From Paracentrotus lividus (Eukaryota > Echinodermata > Echinoidea > Camarodonta > Echinidae): a DNA stretch of 64,000 bases. Numbering within the stretch: position 1 is the first letter of the stretch; each line of letters starts with the position of its first letter. The position numbers and the translations under genes were made by a program. Positions 11,628-25,150 of the stretch are shown here, piece by piece. A model generated the notes under the pieces. It was not told the origin of the DNA and made no database searches. It was given only the letters and a program-made list of their open reading frames with translations. Where the stretch lies: the NCBI GenBank assembly GCA_940671915.1, contig CALNVZ010002974.1, positions 13,315,365 to 13,379,364 of the forward strand. The letters run 5' to 3'.

Positions 11628-13328
11628 GATTAAACATGTACATGTATGTTCAAATAACCTGTAAAATTAATGCCTAATTGCTTAAGTTATGTTACAAAAC
11701 TTTGTATAATGCTTGCATAATTTCCTATAAAGGACATACACATATGTCATAGTTTAATTGAATAATTTTACACTAGAGAGAACTTTATTAACAGAATACT
11801 TCTGAAGTACATATCGAACAAACATCTCCATCTCCAATAATTGGTCATGCTCCAGCAGCGATTGCTGGGACACATTTCATTAATGACATCATTAGATCTC
11901 TCTTCCTAACATATCATCACTCAGGGTGTGATGACGTTATCAGCTTGGTAGACTCACTGCTGACGTCAAACTGGATAACACTTGGCATTTGCCTTGTCAG
12001 GGGGAAAGTATGTCCGACTGCACAGCTATGCAGACGGCATAGAGATAGCAGAAATGAATTATTATCATAGAGGAGGTACCAATAACAACCCAGTTCTTAT
12101 CAGAATATGGTGATTTCAGTATTGAGTCTATGGGAATCCAAGAGTTTAGCAGTCAATGGGTTAACACAGATTGCTGTCACCCAATGTAACATTCACTGCA
12201 ATGCTGCAGTCACATTTCTACTTTCGAGGGCCTTTATGGGGTGTAGAAAACTGCCATTTTAGCCATACATACATACATACCCATACATACAACAGTCTTC
12301 TGTATAGCACAACATCTAATTAATAATTGTTTGAAGTGCTTTATAGAGAAAAATATAGTTAACATAAAATAATACATGGAGCCTATAAAAGGGTAGTTAC
12401 AATAACAAAGAAAAAGTTGATAATTTAAATTCATCCACTGAAAAGATACGTTTTTAGTACGTTGAGAGGTTTGTATGAAAATGACAAAAACTGTTGTTTT
12501 CAATAGGCCAAATGGGCAATGGATATGTGAATGCGGCAGGACCGCACAATGACAAATTTGAGAAGTTAACTGTAAGAAAGAAAAAGTTTTTTACACTTTT
12601 CATACTATGATACTAAATTGTGTAAGAAATAAAGTAGCTTAGCTTAAGAAAATTTCAACACATTTCAAATATATTTAGAATTACTCTCCACTTTTACTTT
12701 ATAAATTCAAAAATAACTTCTTTATGAAAGCAAAACATAACTATTGCATAACTTAATAACATAACTTCTTTGGTCTTGAAACAATCCTTTTTATTCATTC
12801 TAAGCAGTTTTTGTTGCTTCTGCAGGAAAGTTTATTTTGATAGAAACGTATTTCTTAAAGGAAATTGTTGAACCTCTCTGTTCCCATAGAATATCACAGC
12901 AAAATATTTTACTTTCAATTGACCAAAATTCTGTATTCCTTCATCTTGTGTTACTCTCTTGGTATTGTAAAAAGCAAAAGTTCCATGAAATCTTAACACA
13001 ATCAAATAGGAACAAGACCCCTTCATTCTCACAAGAAAATAAAGGCCTTGTCAAGCAAAACTAATTATCTATAATGTTTGGAAACTCATTCATTCTTCAC
13101 CCATATTTTTCAATATTTTTTTAACAAAAGATCAAATTTCAGCCATACACATTATAAAGACCTGGTTACATCATAATGATAAGAAGAAATTATAACAATA
13201 AAATTCACAAAATGATTGCTAGCCTGTAATAAGTATGATAAAGGCTTGTAATATTGTTGAATGTTTGACCACAATGATATGCTTATCACAATCAGCCATT
13301 AATTATGTATACTTCAGGAGTGCCATTT

Positions 13329-13369
13329 CCCCCCCCCCCCCCCAAAAAAAAAAAAAAAAAAAAAAAAAA
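13329..13369. repeat. Poly(C)-poly(A) run
   Basis: Fifteen C followed directly by about 26 A. A similar C11-A34 run is at 15839-15883. The flanks show no obvious element ends. Confidence 0.9.
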
Positions 13370-15838
13370 GATGAAAAAGTTGAAATTGGAAGAGCTTTAA
13401 CAATTTTGGACAGAAGAGCTTAAAGGGACGTATAATTGATAAAACATGGGGAATTCACCTTATCTCGGGTGAAATGATAACATTCCAATCAGAGCCCGGC
13501 GTGTTGCGTAATCTCCAGGCGTCAGGGTGTCTGGAGTATAATCCTTCATGGCTAGACTAACTAACCAGAAGTCCGAAGTAAATCTAACCTATGTTGTTTT
13601 TTGAAATTGAGCATTATACAAGTCCTCTCTTTGAATTAATACGAAGAGACCCGTTGAGAGTCTATAAACTAATCCGAAGCTATTGAGCCCTATTGACAGA
13701 CTGAATTCGGCCAACCTCGTCATGTTCGTGCTGTCCGAATGTTAATCCCTAGTAGCCGACCCTTGCGTAAGCCTCACTGTAGATTGTGTATGAGTCAATG
13801 GAGCTCAAGAAAAACGCGCATTCCCCACGATCTCCGACTTGCGAGGGCCTTTAAAGTAAGCCTGAAAATTCTACCCCCAAAAGCTAAAACTTTGAAGCTG
13901 ATCTTTCAATTATTGTCATAGTTATCTCATGGTCATAATCGCTGTGGTGAAACCAACCCTTAAGCCAACATTTCCGAGGTACATTTGGACATACCAAGTT
14001 TAAGGTCGACACAGCTGGGTCTTGGCAAGGTCTTAGCATATTTTATATGTCAGCTGCTCAAGATAACATCTGACTAAGATTGGAACCTCTCAGAGAATCT
14101 ATGTGTTCACATTCAACCTTTATGTGGTTATCAAAGCCATGCTCATAGCTTTTGTTTACATCGTTGATTGATTACATGCTCTTGCATGTCAAGTTTATCT
14201 GTTAGTTTAAATGATTAAGTAATGGTTAATGATATAGACGGGGTGGGAGAGGAGAGAATAATGCAAATAAAGTTTGAAGGTTCCTGTTGTTATTAATTTG
14301 TAAATGTTTTCATTAGGTTTTAAACAGGTTTCATCATAAACTCCGTAATTAATTGAATATTACCTCACTATAAAGTTTTGGATCCCTTTATTAATTATGT
14401 TACTTATTTAACAAATATACAGTACCTTTAACCTCAAATGGTCAGTCTAAATTAGTATTTTTCACATAAAGCAAAACATTACAAACTGGCATATTACTGT
14501 GGCGATATCCAAAGTGACAACTTTTGTGTACATTCTATGTCAGTTTGACTCTTTGTTCAAACTTTTGTGTACAATGCAAACGAAGAGAGGGTAGGCAATC
14601 AGTTTTTTTAAAACCAAATTGCAATAATGTGCTAAAATGAAGAGACAACAATAATTTGTAAATCATGTATGCAAATCTTTGAAGTTTAACATCAATTGAT
14701 ATGTACTTTGATATGGCACCATTTCTATTCTTAAAATGACATTGGCATAGATATTTCTGTGTACACAATTTAAGGTATGATTTTAATGCTTCTGCTTAAT
14801 TTTACTGATTAATTAAATCTACATCCTACATTTAAACCCTGCCATTGCTCCACCATACTATAAAGTGTTCAGCATAAATGAACCAATTGATTACTAAATG
14901 TATTATACAAAGAGTTCGGGCATTTATTTATTGTAGCTCAGCATTACATGGATCTTTCCTGATAAAGCATTAATGTTTCTAGATTATTGGTTAGATTGAA
15001 CCCAGGAACAAACAAAAATATTAGAAATGTTCAATCAAGTTGATAAATCTATAGTCATACCTTTAACAGTAAATGCGAGAGAGGGGAGACATTTTAAAAT
15101 ACTAGATAGTCTAGAATCATAATTATATTTGTACACTTCAAGAGTAAGAAATAAACTTAAAATATGTAAATAAATAAATCATATAATTTCGCTTTGCATA
15201 TACATGTATATATTTTGAATTCTTTTCTTAAACTTCAGTGGTTTTTCAGAGTTAATCGATGTACTTTATCCTCACTGTAACTTGCATTCAGGGCATAAAT
15301 GAATTGGAATGTTTACTTTAAATACTAACAAATTTCAGAAACCCTAATTTAACTTATTAATTATAAATTATTAGTCACTAACAAAGGGCATAGTAATAAT
15401 ATCAAAATATATCAATTCGTCAGCAACAATTAGAATGTCAATGCATTCTGAAAATATATAACATTAATTTGAAGAGGGAGCCTCTTCATTGAAAAGTATG
15501 CAAATATGACTGGCTATCCACAGTACATACTAGTATTTTGGACCACTGTAATATCGCCAAGGGGGAATCATTGAATTGGTTAGAGGTAAGATTTGCGATA
15601 TATCATTTCATACAAAGAGCCTTTTTCTTTCCTTTCTCCTATAATAACAGGGATTTGTATGTTTAGTCTTATATGTATTAAAATGCCAATATAAATCATG
15701 GAAATTCACTTCCCCCCAAAAAATGAAATATCAATTGCACTTGAAAGCTTGAGCGTGATCCAAATGCATAGCAGTAATAAAATTCTAAAAAAACATAAAT
15801 ACAAATACAAATAAAAAAAGGAGAGAACATTATATTTA

Positions 15839-15848
15839 CCCCCCCCCC

Positions 15849-15883
<35 letters not shown>
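15839..15883. repeat. Poly(C)-poly(A) run
   Basis: Eleven C followed by about 34 A, the same arrangement and order as 13329-13369. Confidence 0.9.
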
Positions 15884-15890
<7 letters not shown>

Positions 15891-18339
15891 AACAGAGAAA
15901 TTATATTATCATATAATCATATTTCCATTTTAATGTATCCTTAGTTTAAACCAGTTTTTGTTTTGCATGTTTTTGAGGATCATTTCCAACAAGCCGTTTA
16001 TGTGCTTTTTATGATCCTCCCACCAAAGATATTTTGTATTATCTTGTTTGATTGTATATTTATATGTATGTATCAAATGTTTTTATCTTGAAGTGGAAAT
16101 AAATTAATTGAATTGAAAAAAATAAATTAGCGGATCTGACAATAAAAATTATATCACACAAGCTCTCCCCCATAGCACTGCACTGTACAGGCTTTCCATA
16201 CACATGTACAGTGCACTCTAGGGCTACACCCATATAAGGAAAGGCTTATGCATTCCAATATCAGTCACTGTGTGTGCATGGAGTGGGATGTAGTACATGG
16301 GTGCCTGTTACACCTTCTTTGTCACTATGTGCTCTGGGTAGTAATTACCCCCCCCCTCATTCTTTACATGGTAGTCAGCTTAATTTTGCCTTAGTAAAAC
16401 AAAGCCTTCAATAGTTTATCTTACACAACATACTTACCCCCCCCCCCACCCTCCGACAAACTAATAATACACTTTTTGTATACAGAGTGCCATAATCATC
16501 TGATTTTTACAGCCGTATTTAATAGTACAGTCCCAGAAAATTATACTTTCTCCAATAAAACATGACCTCATCATTCTATTTCTATGTTTCCATAAAAAAT
16601 GATGCTTTCATCAATATTCTACAATTTTCATTATGCTTTTGTCCCCCGAATTTCTTCATTAAAAAACCCGACCAATATATCATATTTTTTGTATTACCCT
16701 TGATCCTAGTCCTAACTCTATCCAATCTTATATTGTGTCATATTGTTTACCTATTACTTTTTTTTTTAATCACGTGGCAAGCAGCGTATATTTAAAAAAC
16801 AATATGCTCCGTAGATTTTCTCTTTATGATACCCCCCTCTCACAATTTTTTTTCCCAATTGAATGGATTATCAATCAAAACTCCCATCAACATCTCTCCA
16901 CCCCCATCAAATTTCACCTCAATGATCGGTTCATTTAAACCTGTTGCGATATTGAGTGAGTACAGCATGAAGGCGTGGGTTGGGTGTCTGTGCTCATTAA
17001 ATTATTTTAATTTACACATCTAAAGTGTGCGGCAAAATTCAAACTGTACATATCTGTTATTTATCTGTTGCACAGACAGACTTACATGTATTTGAACTCT
17101 GTTTATTTTTGTGTACCTTTTGCTTCCCTTTCCTTGCTTTAGTTGTTAGCAAATTATCAGCTTTAATCTACTGAATTATCATCCATACGCACTTTCCTTC
17201 TCTTATGTCATTATCAGGAGTTATTGATTAATTTAATGCACACATCCAAAAAAATGAGAAAAAAGGAAAAAAAGAAAGCTGAATAACTCAGAATATTTGG
17301 TTGGATTTTTCATTTCCCTCACTATTTGTGCCCTATTTCAATATCATAATTAATAATAATGTTCCTTTGATTTAAACATGAAAAGATCCATATCCTCTTT
17401 CTGCATATATGCATATATATATAAATATTTTATTTCTACTTTATATTCTATACATTAAAAATTATTTTCAAATTATGTCCTATATCGTCCATTACTTCAG
17501 CATCATAAACAAAAAGTATATTTCTTTCACAAATCAGACTATAACTCTCTCATAGTATGTGATTATAAATATTTCAATATAATAGTGACTGTGTTTTCCA
17601 CAGTGAGGGTTAGAGGGTAATCAGTGCTTAATGAAAGCAGCATTCCTAGATATTAGTGGGCTATTTTGAGATCATCAGTTTTAAGATATATGGATAATGG
17701 CGAAAGTGAATTTCACTCTACACATTGTTGTACTATGAGAGTATAATTACACATAATTTTGGATGGATTTAAATAATAATATGTATCACAATAATTATGA
17801 TTAATATAATATTGACACTTTTTAATCACACTATAATATTTTTAAAAGTATTCTTATGTGCTGACAAGACTTTATCCATTAAAGCCATTGGCTAGAAAGT
17901 GTACCATTCTCATCTTAAATTTTCATCACAATTGAAAAATGTTTTCTTCTGTTCTATAAATTAGCAAAAACTATGGCAAAGTTAAACATGGAATGTTTAC
18001 CATGTTGAACATCAACATTAATATTTTTTGTAGCTTATATGTTAAAGGCCAAGATTTAAATGACCCTTTTTTCTATAAACTTTCTGTCTCAGGAAGATAT
18101 TTAGAAATACAAATATGGAGACAATTTTTCCACAATTTAACAAAATTTTAGATATTACACAAGAGAAATACACAGAATATCATGAATCTAAATACAGTGT
18201 ATATATCCTGAAGAAATGTGTAAATATTTTTAATGAATTATTCATAATTTCTGAAAAGTATGAATAAATATGGAATTTTCATTTTCATTTCATAATCAAT
18301 AATATACAGGTGAGAATATGTGGTAAAAAATGTCTTCGG

Positions 18340-18358
18340 GGGGGGGGGGGGGGGGGGG
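18340..18358. repeat. G homopolymer
   Basis: A run of about 18 G within AT-rich intron. It could form a G-quadruplex or be an assembly-sensitive site. Confidence 0.9.
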
Positions 18359-18568
18359 TAAATGTATAGTTTTATCAAATTAATTTTTAAAAAGTGTGTT
18401 CCAGGATTAGCAGAACAAGACAACTTATCATATCCAAGAAATTTATGATAATCATTTTTCAAATACATTACCACTAAACTTCCTCGAGACATAACAAAGA
18501 TTTAGTTAACCAAGTAAGTCCATTATGTAAAATCCACAAGCAACACACATGAAAGAAAGTGTTCCTAC

Positions 18569-19110
18569 CGCTTCTTATGTCCTATTTAACACCAGATCCA
18601 TCCCGGGGTGCCTACAAATGGCACCAAAATCCCTCGTCGAGGTGAAATTAATCCTCGAAAAGAGAACAAATCTACTTTCCAACGTTTTCTCACTATAAAT
18701 GTTGCTGTTTCTTCTTATCCTTCAGTTTCAAAAGGGGGGAAAACTTGCGTTTGTATGCGCTCCAAGCGTTACTTAGATAACGGAGTCCAGCTCCCAACTT
18801 TGTTATCCCGTGTGGCACACAGCAACAATCAGAGATGGTCTTCAATTAAAAGACCAACTAGCAAATTGACCGTGCAGTTCCACCGGTAAAATGGAAAAGC
18901 AGACCCTCCTATTGGGGGCCCCCCTGGGTTTCAATCAAAGGTACAATACCAGAGAGCATTGTAAATTACTACAGCACTCAGTCAGAGTTAGACAGACAAG
19001 GGGGTTGAGGGAGAGATAGAGAGAGATGGAGAGAAACAAAGAAAGATAGGGGCATGGTATGCAAAGCATTATGGGTAATTGGGACTGCCTCCCATATATG
19101 GCTAGCTTGG
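18569..19110 (-). promoter_or_regulatory. Possible internal promoter with CArG box and non-coding first exon
   Basis: On the minus strand a perfect CArG box (CCATATATGG, 19092-19101; consensus of the muscle regulator SRF) sits just after a CCAAT motif (ATTGG on the plus strand near 19115). A pyrimidine-rich tract and then a CpG-enriched stretch follow (about 18590-18890). A plausible 5' splice site (AAGCG then GTAGGAAC) is at 18568. Splicing to exon 27 would give an in-frame ATG in AEAMSRGR. This is inference; no transcript evidence is available. Confidence 0.3.
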
Positions 19111-20497
19111 CTGTGATTGGTGGAAAGCTGGAGCTGGCAGCCATGACATCATATCCCTCTCAGCATCAGATGCTGACTGAGTGATGGCAGTATAGTCTTG
19201 GTGATCCAGACCCCTTTCATTACATAAGGGATTTCAGTATGGATTTTTGTTTTTAATGAAAAAATGGTACTGAATGTAAATCATTATCTTAAGAATGCAA
19301 TCCAATCACTTTTATCATTCAATGGGGATGTTGATTTTCTTTCTTGCATTCTTCCTTCTTCTTCTTCTTCTTCTTTTAAGTGACTCCTTATCAGATATTT
19401 TAAAACTTGAATTAGAAAAAAATTGAATTTGTGCAAACAGTATTTCCATAAATTTTCCTCTTACATACATGTAGGCCATACAGTATTTATATATATTTCA
19501 CTTCTGGAGATGGAAAAATATATTTCTTTCTTTCAATCACCTACATCGATACATGAAATACCTTCACTATCACATTCCACAAATTGAAAGCAACATTATA
19601 ATTTTTTTTTTTTTAATTCATAAAGTTATTTAGTATAGGCCTAAACAAAGATATTATATAATAATGAACATAAGTTTATCAATCAACAATCATACTGGTT
19701 AGAAATGAATAAAAGAATAAATGTGACGCCCAGTACAGAATAAGCGGGGTTTTTTTTTTTTTTTTTGCACTGCTTATATTTTGCGTGTCCATCTTCGGGA
19801 AAATTTACACTTCAATATTAGGCTATTTAAGTGAATGAAAACCTCACAAAGTCCCGAAATTATCCACTTACTGCCTTATACAGTAGTCCCTAAAGTGGAT
19901 GGACAGTAATAGGGTCTGCATCCATGCATCTATAAGCTTATAGGTTTAACACAGCCAATGTGTTCCCCTTGCTGGAAAGTTGATTTATTAAATATCACAA
20001 GTCAAATATAATTGGACCATGCATACGTGTATATCGCTTAGTGAGAGCCAAAAGGGTCTTTAGCTACATGAAAGTGTTGAGAGTTAACATCTGTCTGGCA
20101 CTTAACAAATGTGTTGTTTTTGTGTTTTAAACACCCAATCAATGCTCCATAACCATCAATTTGAATGACCATCAGATACGTTGACTCATTAACAACTAAC
20201 CAATTTCTATTTATCATGTGATGACCAAAGGCCAATATCTGTAAACGTAAAGTTGAACTTTGTAAGATCATTCTCTGTCTCTATCTATAGGTAGTACTAA
20301 TAAAACTATAGCAGTTGAATTTATAAAGCATCTTCCTTTTTTTTTTAAAGATAAAACATGCTGCATTGTATTCTTATCCCCCTTTGATAAAACGTCTTAC
20401 TTGTACTTTACTTGTTAGGACTAAAAAAATGCTCCAAATTTTATTGTCCGAAACAAAGTTCTGAAAGGTGAAACAGAAATTTATTTTGCCGAATTAA

Positions 20498-20675
20498 TCA
20501 TGGGCCCAGCAGCCACTGAGCAGCGCCAGATCAACATTGCCCTTTCCCTTCCTTGCTGAACGCCAAACAGGGTAGCAGGAACTCCCATTTTTTAATGTCT
20601 TTTGATATGACGCAGCCGGGATAGAACCCACGACCTCCCGATTATGAGGCAGACGCTCTATCCACTATTAAAGCC
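20498..20675 (-). mobile_element. tRNA-Met-derived SINE
   Basis: Read on the minus strand, 20675-20613 resembles an elongator tRNA-Met: GGATAGAGCGTCTGCC, anticodon loop CTCATAA, and a B-box-like GGGTTCTATCCC. A non-tRNA body follows to about 20498. No clear target duplication or acceptor pairing was found, so it is a SINE rather than a working tRNA gene. Confidence 0.75.
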
Positions 20676-22974
20676 AACACATCAGAAAGTATATAATCTC
20701 TTTATAAAGAAATGAATATCAAATGTTTCATGGCCTACTTGAAATTGGAAGACAAAAATAAAACCTTCAACATCCATTGACAAACTATTACGTATGACAT
20801 ATGATTTGGGTTGGAGAGGGTTAATACACATCCTGCCACACCCCACTAATTTCATTCTATTAGAACCTCACATGGCATACAGGCAAGATTTGCCTCACAA
20901 GCACGTCCTCAGACATTTATATTGCACAATCGGAATATTTCCATGTCTTGGCCGTTATCTTTGTCACCGACTGCAAGCCCCAACTGACAACAAATTGCTT
21001 TCAAGAGACGGCTCTTACCAGAATGCCTAACATTCCACCCTCACATCACAGCTTTCTCTTCCTCATTTCCTTAAAGGCAAAGAATGGACTTTCGTCGAAA
21101 TATGGAATCGTGGCAAATATTGATTATCTCAATCAAAATTATAAAAAGCTTGTGCAAAAACATTTTTGCCCCTCCTTTTATAGGCAAAGTACATTATACT
21201 GTAGACGTGGAAACTTTTGCAATAAGAAGCCCATCGCATGAAACTTTCACAGTATGCAAAATAATACCATGAAAATGATAAATATACATAGCAAACAAAA
21301 ATTTGTGGGCATTTTACTTCAATGAATCTTGGCTCCTGAAATTCACGAAGTATAATGCTCACAAAAAAAAATTTACAAAAATATTTTGAGGTTCAATAAG
21401 TGATTTTAGATATGCATTCCACCGATTCTTGTTATTAATTGGAAGGATGTCAAAAATTTAATTTGACAAAATGAGATGATAAAATAAAGTTCTTGTAAAA
21501 ATATATTTGGAGAGAATCTTGCTTAAAACTCAGCCAAGTCTATCTATTCATCAGTTTGTAATGTCAAACATCAGCCAGAATAGAACATTGCGATGTTTGT
21601 AATGTTCTATTTCAATCACTGAGACTTTTTTGTTTGCCTCCCTCTAAAATAAGCAACAGGAAGGAGAGAGAAATGAATAACGATCTCTGTCATCTGTTGA
21701 AAGATAGTACTCTAATCGCATATCTTCTGGTATCGGTATTTGTATTTAGAATGTTGAAATCTAAAAAGATCACAATCACTTGTGTCAGTCTTCATTTCCT
21801 ACTCATAGTCTGTTTTCATTTTGAATTTTGTCTCCTTTATTTTCATTTCTCCATTTTGTCATCTCCAGATTGTTCTCCATATGCTGTTCTCCAATTGTAA
21901 ATTTACAGTAATGTTCTTTTACTTTTAGCTCATGCCCTTATTTTTGATTTTCCGCCATTTTTAAAACTTCAGATTTTCAATTAGTAGGTAATTCAATTTT
22001 CATAACCAAGTTGAAACTACCAGTTAAGTACTACAGCTTAAATATAAATAATATATGTACTAGCTCAAAAAGAATAACAAATAAGAAAAAACTAATTGAA
22101 AAGATTTTCAATGTATTAATCCACATCAACATTATACACAGAGGGCAATAAGGAAGAATAAAAGAGCTCATGAGTTCCACTTCAGAACAGATGAGAAACC
22201 TCAAACACCCGACCACTAAACCATTTCGACATTATCATGCAACTAATCTCCAAACCATCCATAGATATGACACCACTGATTTATCATCACTCTATATCAA
22301 CATGTACCAGGGTACTCTGAAAGCACTGTATCGGATGTGCGCAAAAAGCTTCTGGAAGAGTTTGGAGGTGTCATGTAATTTGATAGATACACGTCCTCAG
22401 ATTGCATGGAAATGACTGGTAAGGACAACAGGAGTCTTATGACACAAGGTAGGGTATTTCTGTTCTTGTAGGGGTTTTGTGGTCAAGTTGTTAGTCACTG
22501 GACTGGGTATGTGGTTCAAATCCCTCCACAACAGTTAATTAATCTATTTATTTGTTACATTTGTTTCATTTTTTTAGGATGAGTAAGTAATTACATATGT
22601 GAAGATATTCTTTTAATACTAAAAAAGTCTTATCATGGAAGTTTTAGCTACAGATGGAATAATTATCCAAATGCTTTGAAATTGCATAGTTCTTCACGAA
22701 TATGAGAACCAAGTATCATTTCTAATTTTTACGGTCCTCAAATATACTATTATTTTTCATGGCATAAGGCATTACAAATGGCATGGTTATGGTAGATCTT
22801 CTAGCTGTGGAAATAGTTACGTTTTTTCACCATTTGAAATAAATAATGTTGGAGAAAGGCCATTTTGCGACCAAGTATTAATTCTAAGAATAAATTAAGT
22901 GTATAAGAGTGTATGCATTCATATACAAATTGATATATTTTTATTCATAGTGCAAATAAGGTACATGTACATGC

Positions 22975-24745
22975 ATATGTGATGCGTCACGTCGAAATGA
23001 GAGACTAATCGCGATTTTTGAAATCCATTTATTTTGATATATTGATCCCTGATTAATTGCCTTGAATTTGATATATAACCGACTGTAAAGAGTAAATAGA
23101 AGTGGAGATATTAGCCTCTGAACGCGAGGAGAATTGTGCTCTTGAAATCAAAATCAGAGAAAAAACGTCTTCGAAGTTTGACTTCCGTTTGACTCCGCGC
23201 CAGAAAAATAAGAACATTTTGTCACCGTTTGTACTCACCGAAATGCCCTAGCAACCACTTGTTACAAAGGTGAAACGATTGACCAATGAGGAGGCTGCAT
23301 TCAGGTATACAGAGAACAATACTCGTCCGTCACGCATGATCGAGGCAAACGGTGATGTTGTCTAAATAACATTCAATCTTCTCAAAAAAAAAGAAGCTGA
23401 ATTTGTTTGTTGTTTTATATCTTCGTCAAATAATAAAAACGTCATGCTCTTTCTAATTGTTTAAGAAAAGTCCGCTCTTTTAAGAAAAGTGTTTACCAAT
23501 CCGGCGCTAAATTAGTTAGAAACAAAACTATTTTAAAAACCTTTTTGGGGTTTTATTCCGATGTTTGCGTGCGTTCTTTGAATGTCAATCGCGTATACTC
23601 TTACTCATAATAAAGCGAGTCATTTTGATCTGAACTCTGTTGGAAATTTTGAACATAATAATGGTCTATAGACTAAATTATTCTTGTACAGGGGCTTATG
23701 AATTTTGTTTATATTCTTTGAATAAGTATATGATAGAGATAAGCCTCCAAAAATGTTTAATAAATATTTGCGCCTCACGAATGTTTAGAATTTCTCTGAT
23801 CACGTTTTATGAGTGGCTAGGTTAGCTTAAGACAATGAAAATAAAAACGTAAATGATTTGCTCGATCTCATCTTTTATTGATCAACTTGTTACAGTAATA
23901 AGAAGATATTAATAATTTTAGAAATGAATTATTTAAGAGTAAATCGTATTTTGTGTTCGTCTTGAGTAAAACGCTCTTTCTTAAACACGTACTTTTAAAT
24001 AAACTGCAGAAGACTTTAACCTAAATACTTGTATCAGAAAGTATTATCACGTCACCCGCTTTTGTTAATGCTCTATGTTTCCCTGATGGAACCAAATTTG
24101 TTTATAGGGAGGTTTAATTTCCCATCAGGACACAAGATATGCGGCCCCTAAAAAAAATGCTGAAATAACATTCATTTGGATCGAAATAGCTAAGTCAAGC
24201 AATAAGTAGCTTTTCCCCACATAACCCCCCCCCCCCTCTCCCCCACCCGATTGTGTTAGATTTGACATTCGTTTGCATGCTCCGCTATCCCGGATGAAAA
24301 CAGCTTTATTCAAAGCAGGTTGTGGCATCGCACGCAAAATTTCTTGAGTGCGCTAGCTAAGAGAGTTAGTTCGCTATTCGCTCACAAAAACGAAACAAAA
24401 AGCCAGTTGAAATCACACATCACATGACCGTGAACGTCAATAAACAAAACCATGCGTTGCTGAAGGGCGGAGCAAACGGAGAGGGAAATAGCGTGGACGT
24501 TCGCTTGTATGTCCGGGAAAAAAAATTATGAGCGAAAAAAACAACTCGCCGAAAAACTGCTTTTTACCACTCTCCCGTTATCATTTTCACTCATTTTTTA
24601 ACAGAGCAAAGATGAAGCATGGTAAGAACCAGAAAATCAAAAAAAAAAATTCCTCAAAATTTTGAGTTTTTATTAGTTTGTCGATTTACTCGGATCTTTG
24701 ATCTGCGACTTCTCTCTCATTTCGACAAGAACGACTATCACATAT
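22975..24745. mobile_element. CpG-richer block bounded by inverted repeats, possible DNA transposon
   Basis: GTCGAAATGAGAGA at 22991-23004 is repeated in inverted orientation at 24713-24726 (14 of 14). Looser similarity extends both ways, including a CATATGTGAT-like outer part. The enclosed 1.7 kb has more CG dinucleotides than the surrounding intron. No transposase frame is visible. Similar sequence occurs at the right window edge (63905-63990). Confidence 0.5.
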
Positions 24746-24912
24746 ATGTTTCTCATACATGTTCAAATGTCTGATGATGCTGTTTATGATATTAAATTAC
24801 TTTTATTTGCCCTGAAGTCAATGGTCCCACAATATTATATTGAATATACACATCATACGACAACAGAGTAACATATATATATTTCTGAACATAAAAAACA
24901 ACAATTATTTAC

Positions 24913-24949
24913 CTTTCAGAGTAGTCTTCTTCACTGGCAAAGGCTAAAC
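24913..24949 (-). CDS. Exon 26: 37-nt micro-exon, acidic linker
   Basis: The micro-exon encodes LAFASEEDYSE (residues ~1668-1680). It is supported by a long pyrimidine tract ending TCTTTTCAG before it, a GTAAAT donor after it, and exact phase agreement: exon 25 leaves in phase 1 and exon 27 enters in phase 2. Without it exons 25 and 27 do not join in frame. Being short, it could still be a coincidence; a transcript would settle it. Confidence 0.75.
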
Positions 24950-25150
24950 CTGAAAAGACAAAAAGAAAGAACGCTCTATTACTAAAGAAAAAATATAATC
25001 CTTGAAATATGTTAAAAGTTGTAACTTGAACAAATTATTACATGTACCCTCAATGCATGTAACACATTTTCTGACTTTGAACAGAAATATGTGTTACAAG
25101 TGTGTGATCGTACATCTCTGACATATCCATAGAAATAAAATTTAAAAAAA

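Larger units (their letters stand above)
10151..24912. other. 14.8-kb intron between exons 27 and 26
   Basis: Mostly AT-rich non-coding DNA. Recognisable items are listed separately: a 242-bp MITE, a tRNA-Met-derived SINE, poly(C)-poly(A) runs, a G run, a possible internal promoter, CpG-enriched patches and a TIR-bounded 1.75-kb block. No Ig-coding exon was seen on either strand. Confidence 0.65.

Noticed and set aside
18608-18889. 93-residue plus-strand frame
   Set aside because: No recognisable domain; its openness follows from the CpG-enriched composition discussed as a possible promoter on the other strand.
20613-20675. Functional tRNA-Met gene
   Set aside because: Good anticodon arm, but the B-box is altered and a SINE-like body follows.
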